Below the pieces are notes generated by a model that was not told where the DNA came from, searched no databases, and was given only the letters and a program-made list of their open reading frames with translations. From positions 1 through 64,000 of the forward strand of contig NZ_DFBS01000042.1 in the NCBI RefSeq assembly GCF_002366715.1: a DNA stretch of 64,000 nucleotides, read 5' to 3'. Each line of letters opens with the position of its first letter. Position 1 is the stretch's first letter. Position numbers and translations under genes: made by a program. Positions 1 to 8,675 of the stretch are shown here, in pieces. The DNA comes from Halomonas sp. UBA3074 (GTDB taxonomy: Bacteria > Pseudomonadota > Gammaproteobacteria > Pseudomonadales > Halomonadaceae).

Positions 1-130
1 TTTATACCCTGTGAGAAATCCAGGTTAGATGGCCAATCGTTAATGCTCCCTAGATCGGCACGGTGGCAACCTGATCGCGAAGCGTTAGCGTGGCGCATGG
101 ATCATTTGCAGCGATAAGCTATAAACAGAA

Positions 131-162
131 AACGCCCCAGCATCTAAAGATACTGGGACGTT
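131..162 (-). terminator. Terminator after dnaJ
   Basis: An inverted repeat with arms AACGCCCCAG and CTGGGACGTT lies just past the dnaJ stop. Read on the minus strand the stem is followed by TTTTCTG, as in an intrinsic terminator. Positions 1-130 hold no recognisable gene. Confidence 0.7.
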
Positions 163-187
163 AATTACGCTTTGAACTGTATTGCCG

Positions 188-1333
188 TTACGGCTTCATA
201 TCTTCAAAGAAGCTTTTCACACTGTCGAAGAAGCCGGTTTTCTTCGGCGAGTGGTTGTGGCTGTTGCTGTCGTCGAAGCTCTGTTGCAACTGGCGCAGTA
301 GGTCGCGCTGCTCGTCGTTGAGTTTCACCGGCGTCTCTACCACCACCTTGCATAGCAAGTCGCCAGGCATGCCACCGCGTACGGGCTTCACGCCTTTACC
401 GCGCAGGCGGAACAGCTTGCCTGTTTGGGTTTCCGGCGGAATCTTCAGCTTCACGCGGCCATCGAGCGTGGGCACTTCAAGCTCGCCACCTAGCGCTGCG
501 TCGACGAAGTTGATCGGCACGTCACACTGTAGGTGCTTGCCATCACGCTGGAAGATGTGGTGCGGCTTGATCGCCACCTGCACGTATAGATCACCAGGTG
601 GGCCACCGTTCACACCGCTTTCGCCTTCGCCGTTCAAACGAATGCGATCACCGGTATCCACGCCCGGCGGAATCTTCACAGAAAGCGTGCGGGTCTCGCG
701 TACGCGCCCTTCGCCATTACACTTATGGCACGGCACTTTGATGTGCTGGCCAGAGCCATGGCAGGTCGGGCACGTTTGCTGCACGGCAAAGAAGCCCTGC
801 TGCATGCGCACTTGACCGTGACCGTGGCAGGTCGGGCACGTCTCTTTAGAAGAACCGGGCTCCGCGCCGCCGCCATCACAGCGGTCACACTCGATATGGC
901 GCGGTACGCGGATATCGACTGTGGTGCCTGAAACGGCATTTTCCAGATCCAGCTCTAGGTTATAGCGCAGGTCGGAACCGCGTGCCGGGGCATTTGGCCC
1001 ACGACGCCGGCCACCGCCTCCGCCGAAAATATCGCCAAACACATCGCCGAAAATGTCGCTGAAATCGCCAGCGCCTGCGCCGCCGAAACCACCGCCGCCA
1101 CCTTGGCCATCAACGCCCGCATGGCCAAACTGGTCATAGGCAGCGCGCTTCTCGCCGTCGCTCAGCACTTCATAGGCTTCGGACACTTCGCGGAATTTTT
1201 CCGCGGAGGTGTTATCGTCCGGGTTTCGATCAGGGTGGAATTTTTGCGCCAGACGGCGATAGGCCTTCTTGATCTCTTTCTGATCGGCCCCTTTTTCGAC
1301 ACCCAGGACTTCGTAATAATCGCGTTTGGACAT
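188..1333 (-). CDS. dnaJ: Chaperone DnaJ
   Basis: Hsp40 co-chaperone that delivers unfolded substrates to DnaK and stimulates its ATPase in the cytoplasm. The 381-residue protein has an N-terminal J domain with the HPD motif near residue 34 (KFHPDRNPDD), a Gly/Phe-rich linker at about residues 75-115, a zinc-binding region with four CxxCxGxG-type repeats (CDRCDGGG, CPTCHGHG, CPTCHGSG, CHKCNGEG) and the C-terminal substrate domains. The length is typical of the family. It follows dnaK on the same strand after about 150 bases, so it is probably read through from the dnaK promoter. Confidence 0.98.
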   Translation of the reverse strand: MSKRDYYEVLGVEKGADQKEIKKAYRRLAQKFHPDRNPDDNTSAEKFREVSEAYEVLSDGEKRAAYDQFGHAGVDGQGGGGGFGGAGAGDFSDIFGDVFGDIFGGGGGRRRGPNAPARGSDLRYNLELDLENAVSGTTVDIRVPRHIECDRCDGGGAEPGSSKETCPTCHGHGQVRMQQGFFAVQQTCPTCHGSGQHIKVPCHKCNGEGRVRETRTLSVKIPPGVDTGDRIRLNGEGESGVNGGPPGDLYVQVAIKPHHIFQRDGKHLQCDVPINFVDAALGGELEVPTLDGRVKLKIPPETQTGKLFRLRGKGVKPVRGGMPGDLLCKVVVETPVKLNDEQRDLLRQLQQSFDDSNSHNHSPKKTGFFDSVKSFFEDMKP

Positions 1334-1432
1334 AGGCCCTACGCCTCCTGGTTAGCTACGCACTCAACTGCACATTTAGCTAGGTAATGATCTATTCCGT
1401 TAGCTACGTGCGTCTTGGCCGCGGAAACAGCA

Positions 1433-1454
1433 ACGCGGGAGTAAGCTCCCGCGT
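1433..1454 (-). terminator. Stem-loop between dnaK and dnaJ
   Basis: Perfect nine-base inverted repeat (ACGCGGGAG, loop TAAG, CTCCCGCGT) in the dnaK-dnaJ gap. There is no clear U-run on the minus strand, so it may be a partial terminator or an mRNA processing or stability hairpin that sets the dnaK:dnaJ ratio. The role is inferred from position only. Confidence 0.45.
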
Positions 1455-1482
1455 CACCGCTTTCCTTGGCAGAAAGAGGTTA

Positions 1483-3417
1483 TTACTGCTTTTTCTGATC
1501 GTCGTTGACTTCTTCGTACTCGGCGTCAACCACATCATCTTCCGGCTTGGAACCTGTGTTTTCGGTACCTTCACCGCCCTCTTGCTGAGCCGCTTCTGCC
1601 TGCTCGGCGTACATCTTCTGGGCTAGCTGGCCTGAGGCTTCGGTCAATGCATCCAGTTTCTTCTGGATGTTGTCGACGTCGTCGCCTTTAACCGCTTCTT
1701 CCAATTCGCTGATGGCCGTCTCAATCGCCTGCTTCTCGTCGTCAGTCGCTTTGTCGCCCGCTTCTTCCAACGTTTTACGCGTGGCGTGAATCATGCCATC
1801 CGCTTGGTTACGCAGCTGTACCAGCTCTTCGAACTTTTTGTCCTCTTCAGCGTGCGCTTCGGCATCGCGTACCATTTGCTCGACTTCTTCCTCGGACAAA
1901 CCGCTAGAGGCCTTAATGACGATGGACTGCTCTTTGCCAGTGGCCTTGTCTTTCGCCGATACGTTCAGAATACCGTTGGCATCCAAATCAAAGGCGACTT
2001 CGATCTGCGGCACACCGCGCGGTGCCGGCGGAATGTCGGCAAGGTCAAAACGACCTAGCGACTTATTCTGCGACACTTGCTTACGCTCACCCTGTACGGC
2101 GTGAATGGTTACGGCCGTCTGGTTGTCATCCGCAGTTGAGAAGGTTTGTGTCTTCTTGGTCGGGATGGTGGTGTTCTTCTCGATCAGCGGCGTCATCACG
2201 CCACCCAGGGTTTCGATGCCCAAGGTAAGCGGGGTAACGTCGAGCAGCAGTACGTCTTTAACGTCACCGCCCAGTACGCCGCCCTGAATCGCTGCACCCA
2301 CGGCAACCGCTTCGTCCGGGTTAACGTCTTTGCGTGCTTCTTTACCGAAGAAGTCAGCGGCTTTCTTCTGCACCATCGGCATGCGTGTCTGGCCACCGAC
2401 CAGGATCACTTCGTCGATTTCAGACGCGGACAAGCCAGCATCTTTAAGTGCCATTTTGCACGGCTCAAGCGAGCGCTGAACCAGCTCTTCCACCAGCGAC
2501 TCCAGCTTGGCACGGGTCACCTTAACGTTAAGGTGCTTCGGGCCAGTGTTGTCGGCAGTGATATAAGGCAGGTTCACGTCGGTCTGCTGAGCGCTAGAAA
2601 GCTCAATTTTGGCTTTCTCTGCGGCTTCTTTCAGACGCTGCATGGCCAAGTTGTCGCCAGACAGGTCGATGCCGCTGTCAGACTTGAACTGGTCGACCAA
2701 GTAGTTGATCAATGCCAAGTCGAAATCTTCGCCACCCAGGAAGGTGTCACCGTTGGTGGCCAACACTTCAAACTGGGTTTCGCCGTCGACATCGGCAATT
2801 TCGATGATCGAGATATCGAAGGTACCGCCACCCAGGTCATAAACCGCGATGGTTTTGTCGCCGCGCGATTTGTCCATACCGTAGGCCAGTGCGGCTGCGG
2901 TCGGCTCATTGATGATGCGCTTAACGTCTAGACCGGCGATACGGCCAGCATCTTTGGTGGCCTGACGCTGGCTGTCGTTGAAGTAAGCCGGCACAGTGAT
3001 CACCGCTTCGGTGACGGTTTCACCCAAGTAGTCTTCAGCCGTCTTCTTCATTTTCTTCAGCACTTCCGCGCTTACCTGCGGCGGTGCCATTTTTTTGCCT
3101 TTCACTTCAACCCAGGCATCACCGTTATCTGCTTCGGTGATTTTGTACGGCACCATTTTGATATCTTTTTGGACAACGTCGTCTTTAAAGCGACGGCCAA
3201 TGAGGCGCTTGATGGCATACAGCGTGTTTTCTGGGTTAGTCACCGCTTGGCGTTTGGCCGCTTGGCCTACCAGCGTTTCGCCATCATCGGTGTAAGCGAT
3301 GATAGAAGGCGTTGTGCGGCCGCCTTCGGCGTTTTCAATGACTTTAGCGCTGTCACCATCGAGCACGGCCACACAAGAGTTAGTGGTGCCCAGGTCGATA
3401 CCAATTATACGTCCCAT
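1483..3417 (-). CDS. dnaK: Chaperone DnaK (Hsp70)
   Basis: ATP-dependent Hsp70 chaperone that works with DnaJ and GrpE. The 644-residue protein opens with the Hsp70 signature GIDLGTTNSCVAV, carries the second signature VYDLGGGTFDISI near residue 194 and the third ILVGGQTRMPMVQ near residue 340, then the substrate-binding domain and an acidic, Gln-rich tail ending EEVNDDQKKQ. Length and domain order are standard. It lies between grpE (upstream) and dnaJ (downstream) on the same strand, behind a sigma-32-like promoter at 3505-3534. Confidence 0.99.
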   Translation of the reverse strand: MGRIIGIDLGTTNSCVAVLDGDSAKVIENAEGGRTTPSIIAYTDDGETLVGQAAKRQAVTNPENTLYAIKRLIGRRFKDDVVQKDIKMVPYKITEADNGDAWVEVKGKKMAPPQVSAEVLKKMKKTAEDYLGETVTEAVITVPAYFNDSQRQATKDAGRIAGLDVKRIINEPTAAALAYGMDKSRGDKTIAVYDLGGGTFDISIIEIADVDGETQFEVLATNGDTFLGGEDFDLALINYLVDQFKSDSGIDLSGDNLAMQRLKEAAEKAKIELSSAQQTDVNLPYITADNTGPKHLNVKVTRAKLESLVEELVQRSLEPCKMALKDAGLSASEIDEVILVGGQTRMPMVQKKAADFFGKEARKDVNPDEAVAVGAAIQGGVLGGDVKDVLLLDVTPLTLGIETLGGVMTPLIEKNTTIPTKKTQTFSTADDNQTAVTIHAVQGERKQVSQNKSLGRFDLADIPPAPRGVPQIEVAFDLDANGILNVSAKDKATGKEQSIVIKASSGLSEEEVEQMVRDAEAHAEEDKKFEELVQLRNQADGMIHATRKTLEEAGDKATDDEKQAIETAISELEEAVKGDDVDNIQKKLDALTEASGQLAQKMYAEQAEAAQQEGGEGTENTGSKPEDDVVDAEYEEVNDDQKKQ

Positions 3418-3504
3418 AGCAATAACCTCGAATTCGGTTGTTACAAAACTGAAAATTTAGACTTTTAAAGCGTGTCTGCGGGTTTCCCCGCGGGGTTGCC
3501 CTTT

Positions 3505-3534
3505 ATTTGGGGGCCGCCGCTGACATTTCAAGGG
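3505..3534 (-). promoter_or_regulatory. Sigma-32 (RpoH) type promoter for dnaK
   Basis: Read on the minus strand there is CCCTTGAA (3534-3527), a 13-base spacer and CCCCCAAAT (3513-3505). This is close to the heat-shock consensus CTTGAA, 11-16 bases, CCCCATNT. It sits in the grpE-dnaK gap, about 90-115 bases before the dnaK start, so dnaK-dnaJ can be heat-induced independently of grpE. Confidence 0.75.
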
Positions 3535-3576
3535 CTTTTTTTCACACACTTTTTTCACTTGTGTGCCGCCAGTGGC

Positions 3577-4218
3577 TTAATCGGCTTTTTTACTCACTAC
3601 CACCATCGCCGGGCGCACCAAGCGTCCATTAAGCAGATAGCCTTTCTGCATAACGTCCATCACGGTGTTCGGATCAAGATCCGGGTTGGGTACCATGGTC
3701 ATGGCTTCGTGTACCTGAGGATCGAAGGGTTCGCCGTGAGGTTCGATACTTTCCACACCGAACTTATTGAGTACGTCCAGCTGCATTTTCAAGGTCATGG
3801 AAACGCCTTCACGGTGAATTTCCGAGGCACCCTCTTCCATGGTTTCAAGCGCTTTTTCCAGGCTATCAACGACCGGCAGCAGCTCTTTGACAAACTTCTC
3901 AAGCGCGAACTTGCGCGCTTTTTCAGCTTCTTGCTCGGCACGGCGGCGTACGTTTTGCGCTTCGGCGGCAGCACGCAGGGCTTGATCCTTGGCATCGGCC
4001 AAGCTCTGCTCTAATTCACCTACCTGAGCAGCCAGCATTTCTGCTTCAGGGTTATCGACGTTACCTTCCAAAGGCTCATCATCATTGATCAAACCTTCGA
4101 GCTCGCCTTCCATCAAGCGCTCTTCTGCTACCTTCTCGGCCGCTTGCTCAGCGCCCTCGGCTTCGTGCTCGTGGCGGGCCAACTCATCATCCATTGGGGT
4201 TTGCGGTTCTTTCGCCAT
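3577..4218 (-). CDS. grpE: Nucleotide exchange factor GrpE
   Basis: Releases ADP from DnaK in the Hsp70 cycle. The protein has 213 residues. Its acidic N-terminus leads into a long coiled coil at about residues 60-115 (Glu, Ala and Lys rich), followed by the conserved beta domain with VNKFGVESIEPHGEPFDPQ-like and HEAMTMVPNPD segments and the C-terminal GYLLNGRLVRPAMVVVSK motif. The start ATG is preceded by AGGAGCAC. It is the first gene of the grpE-dnaK-dnaJ cluster and has its own sigma-32-like promoter. Confidence 0.97.
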   Translation of the reverse strand: MAKEPQTPMDDELARHEHEAEGAEQAAEKVAEERLMEGELEGLINDDEPLEGNVDNPEAEMLAAQVGELEQSLADAKDQALRAAAEAQNVRRRAEQEAEKARKFALEKFVKELLPVVDSLEKALETMEEGASEIHREGVSMTLKMQLDVLNKFGVESIEPHGEPFDPQVHEAMTMVPNPDLDPNTVMDVMQKGYLLNGRLVRPAMVVVSKKAD

Positions 4219-4307
4219 GTTGTGCTCCTAAAAAGTAGAGCGCGGCCACGCGGGCGGCGCGCAAAGAAGTAAGCCGTTAGTTACTCGCTTTAATTGATCA
4301 TGCACGC

Positions 4308-4336
4308 TATATGGGGGCCATAAATTCCATCTCAAG
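4308..4336 (-). promoter_or_regulatory. Sigma-32 (RpoH) type promoter for grpE
   Basis: The minus strand reads CTTGAG (4336-4331), a 14-base spacer and CCCCATATA (4316-4308). The -10 element fits the RpoH consensus CCCCATNTA exactly and the -35 has one mismatch. It lies about 90 bases before the grpE start and divergent from recN. Confidence 0.78.
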
Positions 4337-4363
4337 AGGTGCATTGAAGTGAGTTATTAACTA

Positions 4364-4379
4364 CTGTATAAATCAACAA
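4364..4379 (+). promoter_or_regulatory. Candidate LexA (SOS) box for recN
   Basis: CTGTATAAATCAACAA fits the gammaproteobacterial SOS box CTGT, eight bases, ACAG with a single mismatch at the last base. It lies about 50 bases before the recN ATG. RecN is a classic SOS gene in gammaproteobacteria, which supports the call. Confidence 0.6.
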
Positions 4380-4428
4380 CTATTGGATAAGTATCCAGCT
4401 CCTGTGCTGTTCCGCCTTGGGAGGCGTC

Positions 4429-6102
4429 ATGCTTACTCAGCTCGCTATTCAAGATTTCGCTATTGTTGATCATTTAGAACTCGACCTAACCGGCGGCATG
4501 ACGGCCATTACCGGGGAAACCGGGGCGGGGAAATCAATCCTGTTGGGCGCCTTGGGGCTCTGCTTGGGCGAACGCGCCGACGCCGGCAGCGTGCGCCATG
4601 GCCAGGAGCGCACGGATCTTTCTGCGCGTTTCGATATTCAGCATCTGCCCGCCGCCGTCGAGTGGCTAACGGCACGTGAACTCCCTGCCGAAGAGTGCTT
4701 GCTGCGCCGTGTTGTTACTGCCAACGGGCGCTCCAAAGCGTGGATTAACGGCCACCCTGCGACTATCTCGGATCTCAAATCCCTCGGCGAGCAGCTGATT
4801 CAAATTCACGGTCAGCATGCCCACCACGCTTTAATGCGTGAAGAGACCCACCTTGCGTTGCTGGATGATTACGCAGGCCTGAACGATGCCACTACCCAAT
4901 TAGCTGACACGTTCCGCGAGTGGCGTAATGCCCGCCGTCAGCTAAAAAAGCTAAGCGAGGAAGGCAGCGAAGTGGAGGCCAAACGGCAGCTACTGCGTTA
5001 CCAAGTGGAAGAGCTGGACCAGCTCGGTTTGGCCGAAGGCGAGCTGGCTACCCTAGAGGAAGAGCAGCATACCCTGGCACACGCGGAAGAGACGTTGCGT
5101 GAAACGCAATTTGCCGCTGACTGTTGCGCCAGCGATGAAGGCGGCGCGCTCTCTTTGCTCAACCAAGCCTTTGCCCACTTGAGCGCCCTGCCAGGCAGCG
5201 ACAAGGGCACGCTGGCGAACACGCTGGCCATGCTGAGTGATGCACGCATTCAAGTGGAAGAGGCCTCCAGCGAACTTAATCGCTTGGCCAGCACCACCGA
5301 GCTAGACCCTGAACGGCTCGCCTGGGTGGAAGAGCGCATGACCGATGTGCACCGGATTGCCCGCAAGCATCACGTGGCGCCAGAAGAGCTATGCGCCTTA
5401 CATGCCGATTTACAGCGGGAAGTTGCTCAGCTGGAAGAGGGTGGCAATGACCTTGAGGCCTTGAGCGCTCAGGTCGTCGAATACCGCGAACGCTACCGCC
5501 AAGAAACGAAAAAGCTGAGCGACAATCGCCAAAAAGCGGCACTTCGCTTAGGGAAAGAAGTGCAACAGCAGCTGGGCTTCTTAGCCATGGGCAAAGCCCG
5601 CTTTGAAGTCGAGGTCACGGCGAAAGAGGCGCCGAGCCCTGAAGGGCTTGACCGCGTGCAGTTCTTAATTAGCGCCAACCCCGGCCAGCCTGCCCGGCCA
5701 TTAACCAAAGTGGCCTCCGGCGGCGAACTGTCGCGGATCAGCCTAGCGATTCAAGTGGTCGCAGCCACGCATTCGACAGTACCCAGCCTGGTATTCGACG
5801 AAGTGGATGTGGGTATCTCAGGCGCCACTGCCGAAATCGTCGGTCAACTGTTACGCAAACTGGGTGAGAACGGCCAGGTAATGACCGTGACCCATCTACC
5901 CCAAGTGGCGGCACAGGCGCACCAGCACCTGCATATTGAGAAGCAGGCAAAACGCGACACCACGCTAACCCAGATGGCCCTGCTCGACGAACAGGGGCGC
6001 ATCAGTGAACTGGCTCGCATGCTGGGCGGCGTCAAACTTTCCGACCAAACCCTGGCACATGCCCGCGAAATGCTGCACGCCAGTCAGCGCCCACCGCACT
6101 GA
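4429..6102 (+). CDS. recN: DNA repair protein RecN
   Basis: SMC-like ATPase that acts early in double-strand-break repair. It has 557 residues from this ATG. Walker A is ITGETGAGKSILLG near residue 30, followed by two coiled-coil stretches at about residues 155-225 and 320-375. The ABC signature is KVASGGELSRISLA and Walker B is SLVFDEVDVGISG in the C-terminal part. An in-frame TTG at 4417 would add four residues, but the ATG at 4429 sits directly after GGGAGG (4419-4424) and gives the conserved MLTQLAIQDFAIV start. A LexA-like box lies upstream. Confidence 0.97.
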   Translation: MLTQLAIQDFAIVDHLELDLTGGMTAITGETGAGKSILLGALGLCLGERADAGSVRHGQERTDLSARFDIQHLPAAVEWLTARELPAEECLLRRVVTANGRSKAWINGHPATISDLKSLGEQLIQIHGQHAHHALMREETHLALLDDYAGLNDATTQLADTFREWRNARRQLKKLSEEGSEVEAKRQLLRYQVEELDQLGLAEGELATLEEEQHTLAHAEETLRETQFAADCCASDEGGALSLLNQAFAHLSALPGSDKGTLANTLAMLSDARIQVEEASSELNRLASTTELDPERLAWVEERMTDVHRIARKHHVAPEELCALHADLQREVAQLEEGGNDLEALSAQVVEYRERYRQETKKLSDNRQKAALRLGKEVQQQLGFLAMGKARFEVEVTAKEAPSPEGLDRVQFLISANPGQPARPLTKVASGGELSRISLAIQVVAATHSTVPSLVFDEVDVGISGATAEIVGQLLRKLGENGQVMTVTHLPQVAAQAHQHLHIEKQAKRDTTLTQMALLDEQGRISELARMLGGVKLSDQTLAHAREMLHASQRPPH

Positions 6103-6175
6103 TTAGAAATACCTCTGCCAAGAAAGACACCTATCAAGAAATACACCTATCGGGACTTTAGACGCAGCAAAATAA

Positions 6176-6239
6176 AACGCCCCTGATTACCGGACCAATT
6201 CCCTTAATGGCGAATTCGAACAGGTAATGCAGGGGCGTT
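6176..6239. terminator. Long hairpin terminator between recN and fur
   Basis: The arms AACGCCCCTGATTACC (6176-6191) and GGTAATGCAGGGGCGTT (6223-6239) pair over 16 bases with one bulge, around a 31-base apical part. On the minus strand the stem is followed by TTTATTTT, so it should end fur transcription. On the plus strand it lies 74 bases past the recN stop and may also stop recN. Confidence 0.75.
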
Positions 6240-6277
6240 CATATTCTCGAGCCGTGTGCCGTGCCTAACCGCGAACA

Positions 6278-6730
6278 TTATTTCTTGTTCGTCGGCCCGC
6301 TGTCTTGGCGGGTCACATCGGAACCACGCGGACGAACATAAAGCACTAGGGCATGATCCACTAGTTCGTAGCCATGCTCTTCAGCAATCTCTTGCTGACG
6401 ACGCTCGATGATCTCATCGACAAACTCAATGATTTCACCGCTTTCAAGGCACACCATGTGGTCATGGTGATCCTCTTGGGTCATCTCAAAAACTGCATGG
6501 CCGCCGTCAAAATTATGACGAATAACCAAACCCGCTGACTCAAACTGAGTCAATACGCGGTATACAGTCGCCAGGCCAACATCTTCGCCCGCATCAATCA
6601 GTGTTTTATACACTTCTTCCGCGCTAAGGTGGTGCTGACCCGAAACATTTTCGAGAATCTGAAGTATCTTGACGCGCGGCAGGGTCACTTTCAGACCGGC
6701 TTTGCGCAATTCATGGTTCTGATCGGCCAT
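6278..6730 (-). CDS. fur: Ferric uptake regulator Fur
   Basis: Iron-responsive repressor of 150 residues. The frame extends upstream, but the start at 6730 gives the canonical MADQNHELRKAGLKVTLPR beginning. It has the winged-helix domain at about residues 1-83 and metal ligands in the HHDHMVCLESGEIIEF segment. Only one Cys is present there, where Escherichia coli Fur has CxxC; Pseudomonas-type Fur proteins share this. It is transcribed divergently from bamE with 72 bases between the starts. Confidence 0.97.
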   Translation of the reverse strand: MADQNHELRKAGLKVTLPRVKILQILENVSGQHHLSAEEVYKTLIDAGEDVGLATVYRVLTQFESAGLVIRHNFDGGHAVFEMTQEDHHDHMVCLESGEIIEFVDEIIERRQQEIAEEHGYELVDHALVLYVRPRGSDVTRQDSGPTNKK

Positions 6731-6802
6731 GGTCGCTCTTCGCAGTAACAGGTTAGGTCGGGTATGATCAACCGAAACCACGATAGTGAAGAATAGGTCC
6801 AA

Positions 6803-7261
6803 ATGCAAAAATTGACTCGAATCATCACGCTCTCCGTTGCCCTGACCGTTGTTAGTGGCTGTAGCTACGTTGGCGTGTATAAGCGCGATATTCCCCAAGG
6901 CAACCTGGTCACGCAAGAAATGGTGAGCCAACTACAGCCCGGCATGACGCAAGAACAGGTCACCTACGTGATGGGGCGGCCGCTGTTAGAAGCGCCCTTC
7001 GATGCCAGCCAGTGGGACTATGTATTCCGTTTAGACAAAGCATACGGCGATGTTGAGCAACGCCGTGTCACGCTCACCTTCGACCCGCAGGGCCGATTGA
7101 TGAATATTGAGCAAGAAGGGGATTTGTCTGAAGACTTACCGCTTGAAGGTGAGCGCAGCATAGGGCCCGCCACCGAAGGGGTTGACCCCATGGATGCCTT
7201 ACCATCAGATAGCACCCAAACGCCGGTACCGCCGACTGTTCAGCCAGTACCACAGTCTTAA
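6803..7261 (+). CDS. bamE: Outer membrane assembly lipoprotein BamE (SmpA/OmlA family)
   Basis: Small lipoprotein of the BAM complex that inserts beta-barrels in the outer membrane. It has 152 residues with an N-terminal lipoprotein signal ending at the lipobox VVSGC (Cys near residue 20). The SmpA domain carries the conserved LQPGMTQEQVTYVMGRPLL segment and a WDYVFRLDKAYG stretch. The last 45 residues are Pro/Thr-rich and low in complexity, longer than in Escherichia coli. Gene order recN-fur/bamE-rnfH-ratA is conserved in gammaproteobacteria. Confidence 0.95.
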   Translation: MQKLTRIITLSVALTVVSGCSYVGVYKRDIPQGNLVTQEMVSQLQPGMTQEQVTYVMGRPLLEAPFDASQWDYVFRLDKAYGDVEQRRVTLTFDPQGRLMNIEQEGDLSEDLPLEGERSIGPATEGVDPMDALPSDSTQTPVPPTVQPVPQS

Positions 7262-7267
7262 GGCTGG

Positions 7268-7588
7268 CTACCGCCTAGACTCGCTCGCTTGTTGGCGCTT
7301 GGCGCGTTCTAAGCGAGCGGCTTTGGGGTCGATGGCCAGCGGCCGGTAAACTTCTACGCGATCCCCTGCCCGCAGCACGTGGGTGCCGGGGTCGCGTAGT
7401 GCTTTACCGAAGATTCCTAACGGCGCCTGCGTAAAGGTGTCTTCAGGCAGGTCAGGAAATAGCGCAGGCAAATCCGCCATGGCAACGGCCTGGCGCGCTG
7501 TAGTGCCCTCAGGCACCCTCAGCGCCACTATGCGCTGTTTGGATGGCAATGCGAAGGCTACCTCAACCGCTAGCGTTTCAGCGGCCAT
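7268..7588 (-). CDS. rnfH: RnfH family protein (RatB, UPF0125)
   Basis: Ubiquitin-like fold protein of 106 residues, family UPF0125/RnfH. The start at 7588 (MAAETLAVEVAFALP) matches the family; an in-frame ATG at 7618 would add ten residues inside ratA. Conserved features are EVAFALPSKQ at the start and GDRVEVYRPLAIDPKAAR near the C-terminus. It overlaps the end of ratA by 11 bases, so the two are translationally coupled. The function is not settled in the family. Confidence 0.9.
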   Translation of the reverse strand: MAAETLAVEVAFALPSKQRIVALRVPEGTTARQAVAMADLPALFPDLPEDTFTQAPLGIFGKALRDPGTHVLRAGDRVEVYRPLAIDPKAARLERAKRQQASESRR

Positions 7589-8012
7589 ATAGCTCGTTTG
7601 CGCGCTTGGTGAAGGCATCGACCAACTGCCCCGCTATTTGCTGAAAAATCTTTCCGAAGGCCATGCCGAGCAGCCGATTCGCAAATTCAAACTCCATTTC
7701 TAAACTGACCTTGCAGGCATCTTCCCCCATCGGGATAAACAGCCAGCGTCCTTTTAGGCGTTTGAAGGGGCCTTTTACCAACGAAAGCTCGATACGCTCA
7801 GGCGCAAAGAGATCGTTACGTGTGGTGATGGTTTGCTCGACGCCGGCGCGGCCAAGGGTCATTTCGCCGATCAGGTGCTCCTCATCATGCTCAATTAAGC
7901 GCGCCTGACGGCAACCGGGTAAGAACTCCGGGTAACGCTCAAAATCGTTGACCAGATCGAACATTTTCTGGGGGGTGTGCCGCACCAAGGCGGAACGATT
8001 GACGGTTGGCAT
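7578..8012 (-). CDS. ratA: RatA family protein (START/SRPBCC fold)
   Basis: SRPBCC-fold protein of 144 residues. The Escherichia coli homologue RatA has been reported to block 70S ribosome formation, and mitochondrial Coq10 is a relative, so a role in quinone binding is an alternative. The start at 8012 gives the conserved MPTVNRSALVRHTPQKMFDLV opening, in preference to the ATG at 8042. The motif DFERYPEFLPGC near residue 25 is typical. It is first of two coupled genes, divergent from smpB. Confidence 0.92.
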   Translation of the reverse strand: MPTVNRSALVRHTPQKMFDLVNDFERYPEFLPGCRQARLIEHDEEHLIGEMTLGRAGVEQTITTRNDLFAPERIELSLVKGPFKRLKGRWLFIPMGEDACKVSLEMEFEFANRLLGMAFGKIFQQIAGQLVDAFTKRANELYGR

Positions 8013-8138
8013 TGACCTCTCCGCTGACTTCACAGTGCCCAAAGCGTATCATGGGAAACATTATTTCAGACTCTAAATGGTATCACGCCTCCCCAAATAA
8101 CGAAGGGGATGCCACTGACAGATTAATTATGAGGTTCC

Positions 8139-8630
8139 ATGGCCACTAAGAAAGGTAATAGTAAGGGGCCCGGTAGCAGCGTTATCGCCCAAAACAAGAA
8201 GGCACGGTTTGAGTACCATATCGATGAGACCTTCGAGGCAGGGCTTTCGCTAGCGGGCTGGGAAGTAAAAAGCCTGCGTGCTGGCAAAGCGCAGCTTACC
8301 GACACCTATATTTTGGTGCGCAATGGCGAGGCTTTTCTGCTGGGTAGCCACATCATGCCGCTCAACACGGCAAGCACCCATGAAATTGCCGACCCAACCC
8401 GCACGCGTAAATTGCTGCTGCATCGCAAAGAGATCGCCAAGATCTTTTCGATCACCCAGGACAAAGGCCACACCTGTGTGCCGTTAAAACTTTATTGGAA
8501 GCGCAATAAGGTAAAGTGCGAGCTGGCGCTAGTGACCGGTAAACAGCTGCATGACAAGCGCGCGACCGAAAAAGATCGTGACTGGAGCCGCCAAAAAGGT
8601 CGAATTATGCGGGAACATAACAAGGCATAA
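8139..8630 (+). CDS. smpB: SsrA-binding protein SmpB
   Basis: Binds tmRNA and carries it to stalled ribosomes for trans-translation. It has 163 residues with the conserved core: IAQNKKARFEYHIDETFEAG near residue 15, GWEVKSLRAGKAQL near residue 42, and the basic C-terminal tail KRATEKDRDWSRQKGRIMR needed for decoding-centre contacts. The ATG follows GAGGTTCC. It stands 45 bases before ssrA, its functional partner. Confidence 0.98.
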   Translation: MATKKGNSKGPGSSVIAQNKKARFEYHIDETFEAGLSLAGWEVKSLRAGKAQLTDTYILVRNGEAFLLGSHIMPLNTASTHEIADPTRTRKLLLHRKEIAKIFSITQDKGHTCVPLKLYWKRNKVKCELALVTGKQLHDKRATEKDRDWSRQKGRIMREHNKA

Positions 8631-8644
8631 CTGGTCAATTTGCT

Positions 8645-8666
8645 GTGAGCACGTTAGAATGCTCAC
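8645..8666 (+). terminator. Inverted repeat between smpB and ssrA
   Basis: Perfect seven-base arms GTGAGCA and TGCTCAC around an eight-base loop, starting 14 bases past the smpB stop. There is no U-run. It overlaps the expected ssrA promoter region, so it may be a weak terminator or a promoter element. Confidence 0.35.
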
Positions 8667-8675
8667 CTGTAATCA

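Noticed and set aside
255..815. Long frame antisense to dnaJ
   Set aside because: It lies wholly within the dnaJ gene on the other strand, has no recognisable domain and reflects the GC-rich codon pattern.
2146..2931. 261-codon frame antisense to dnaK
   Set aside because: It is the mirror frame of a highly conserved gene, with no domain, no ribosome-binding site and no family match.
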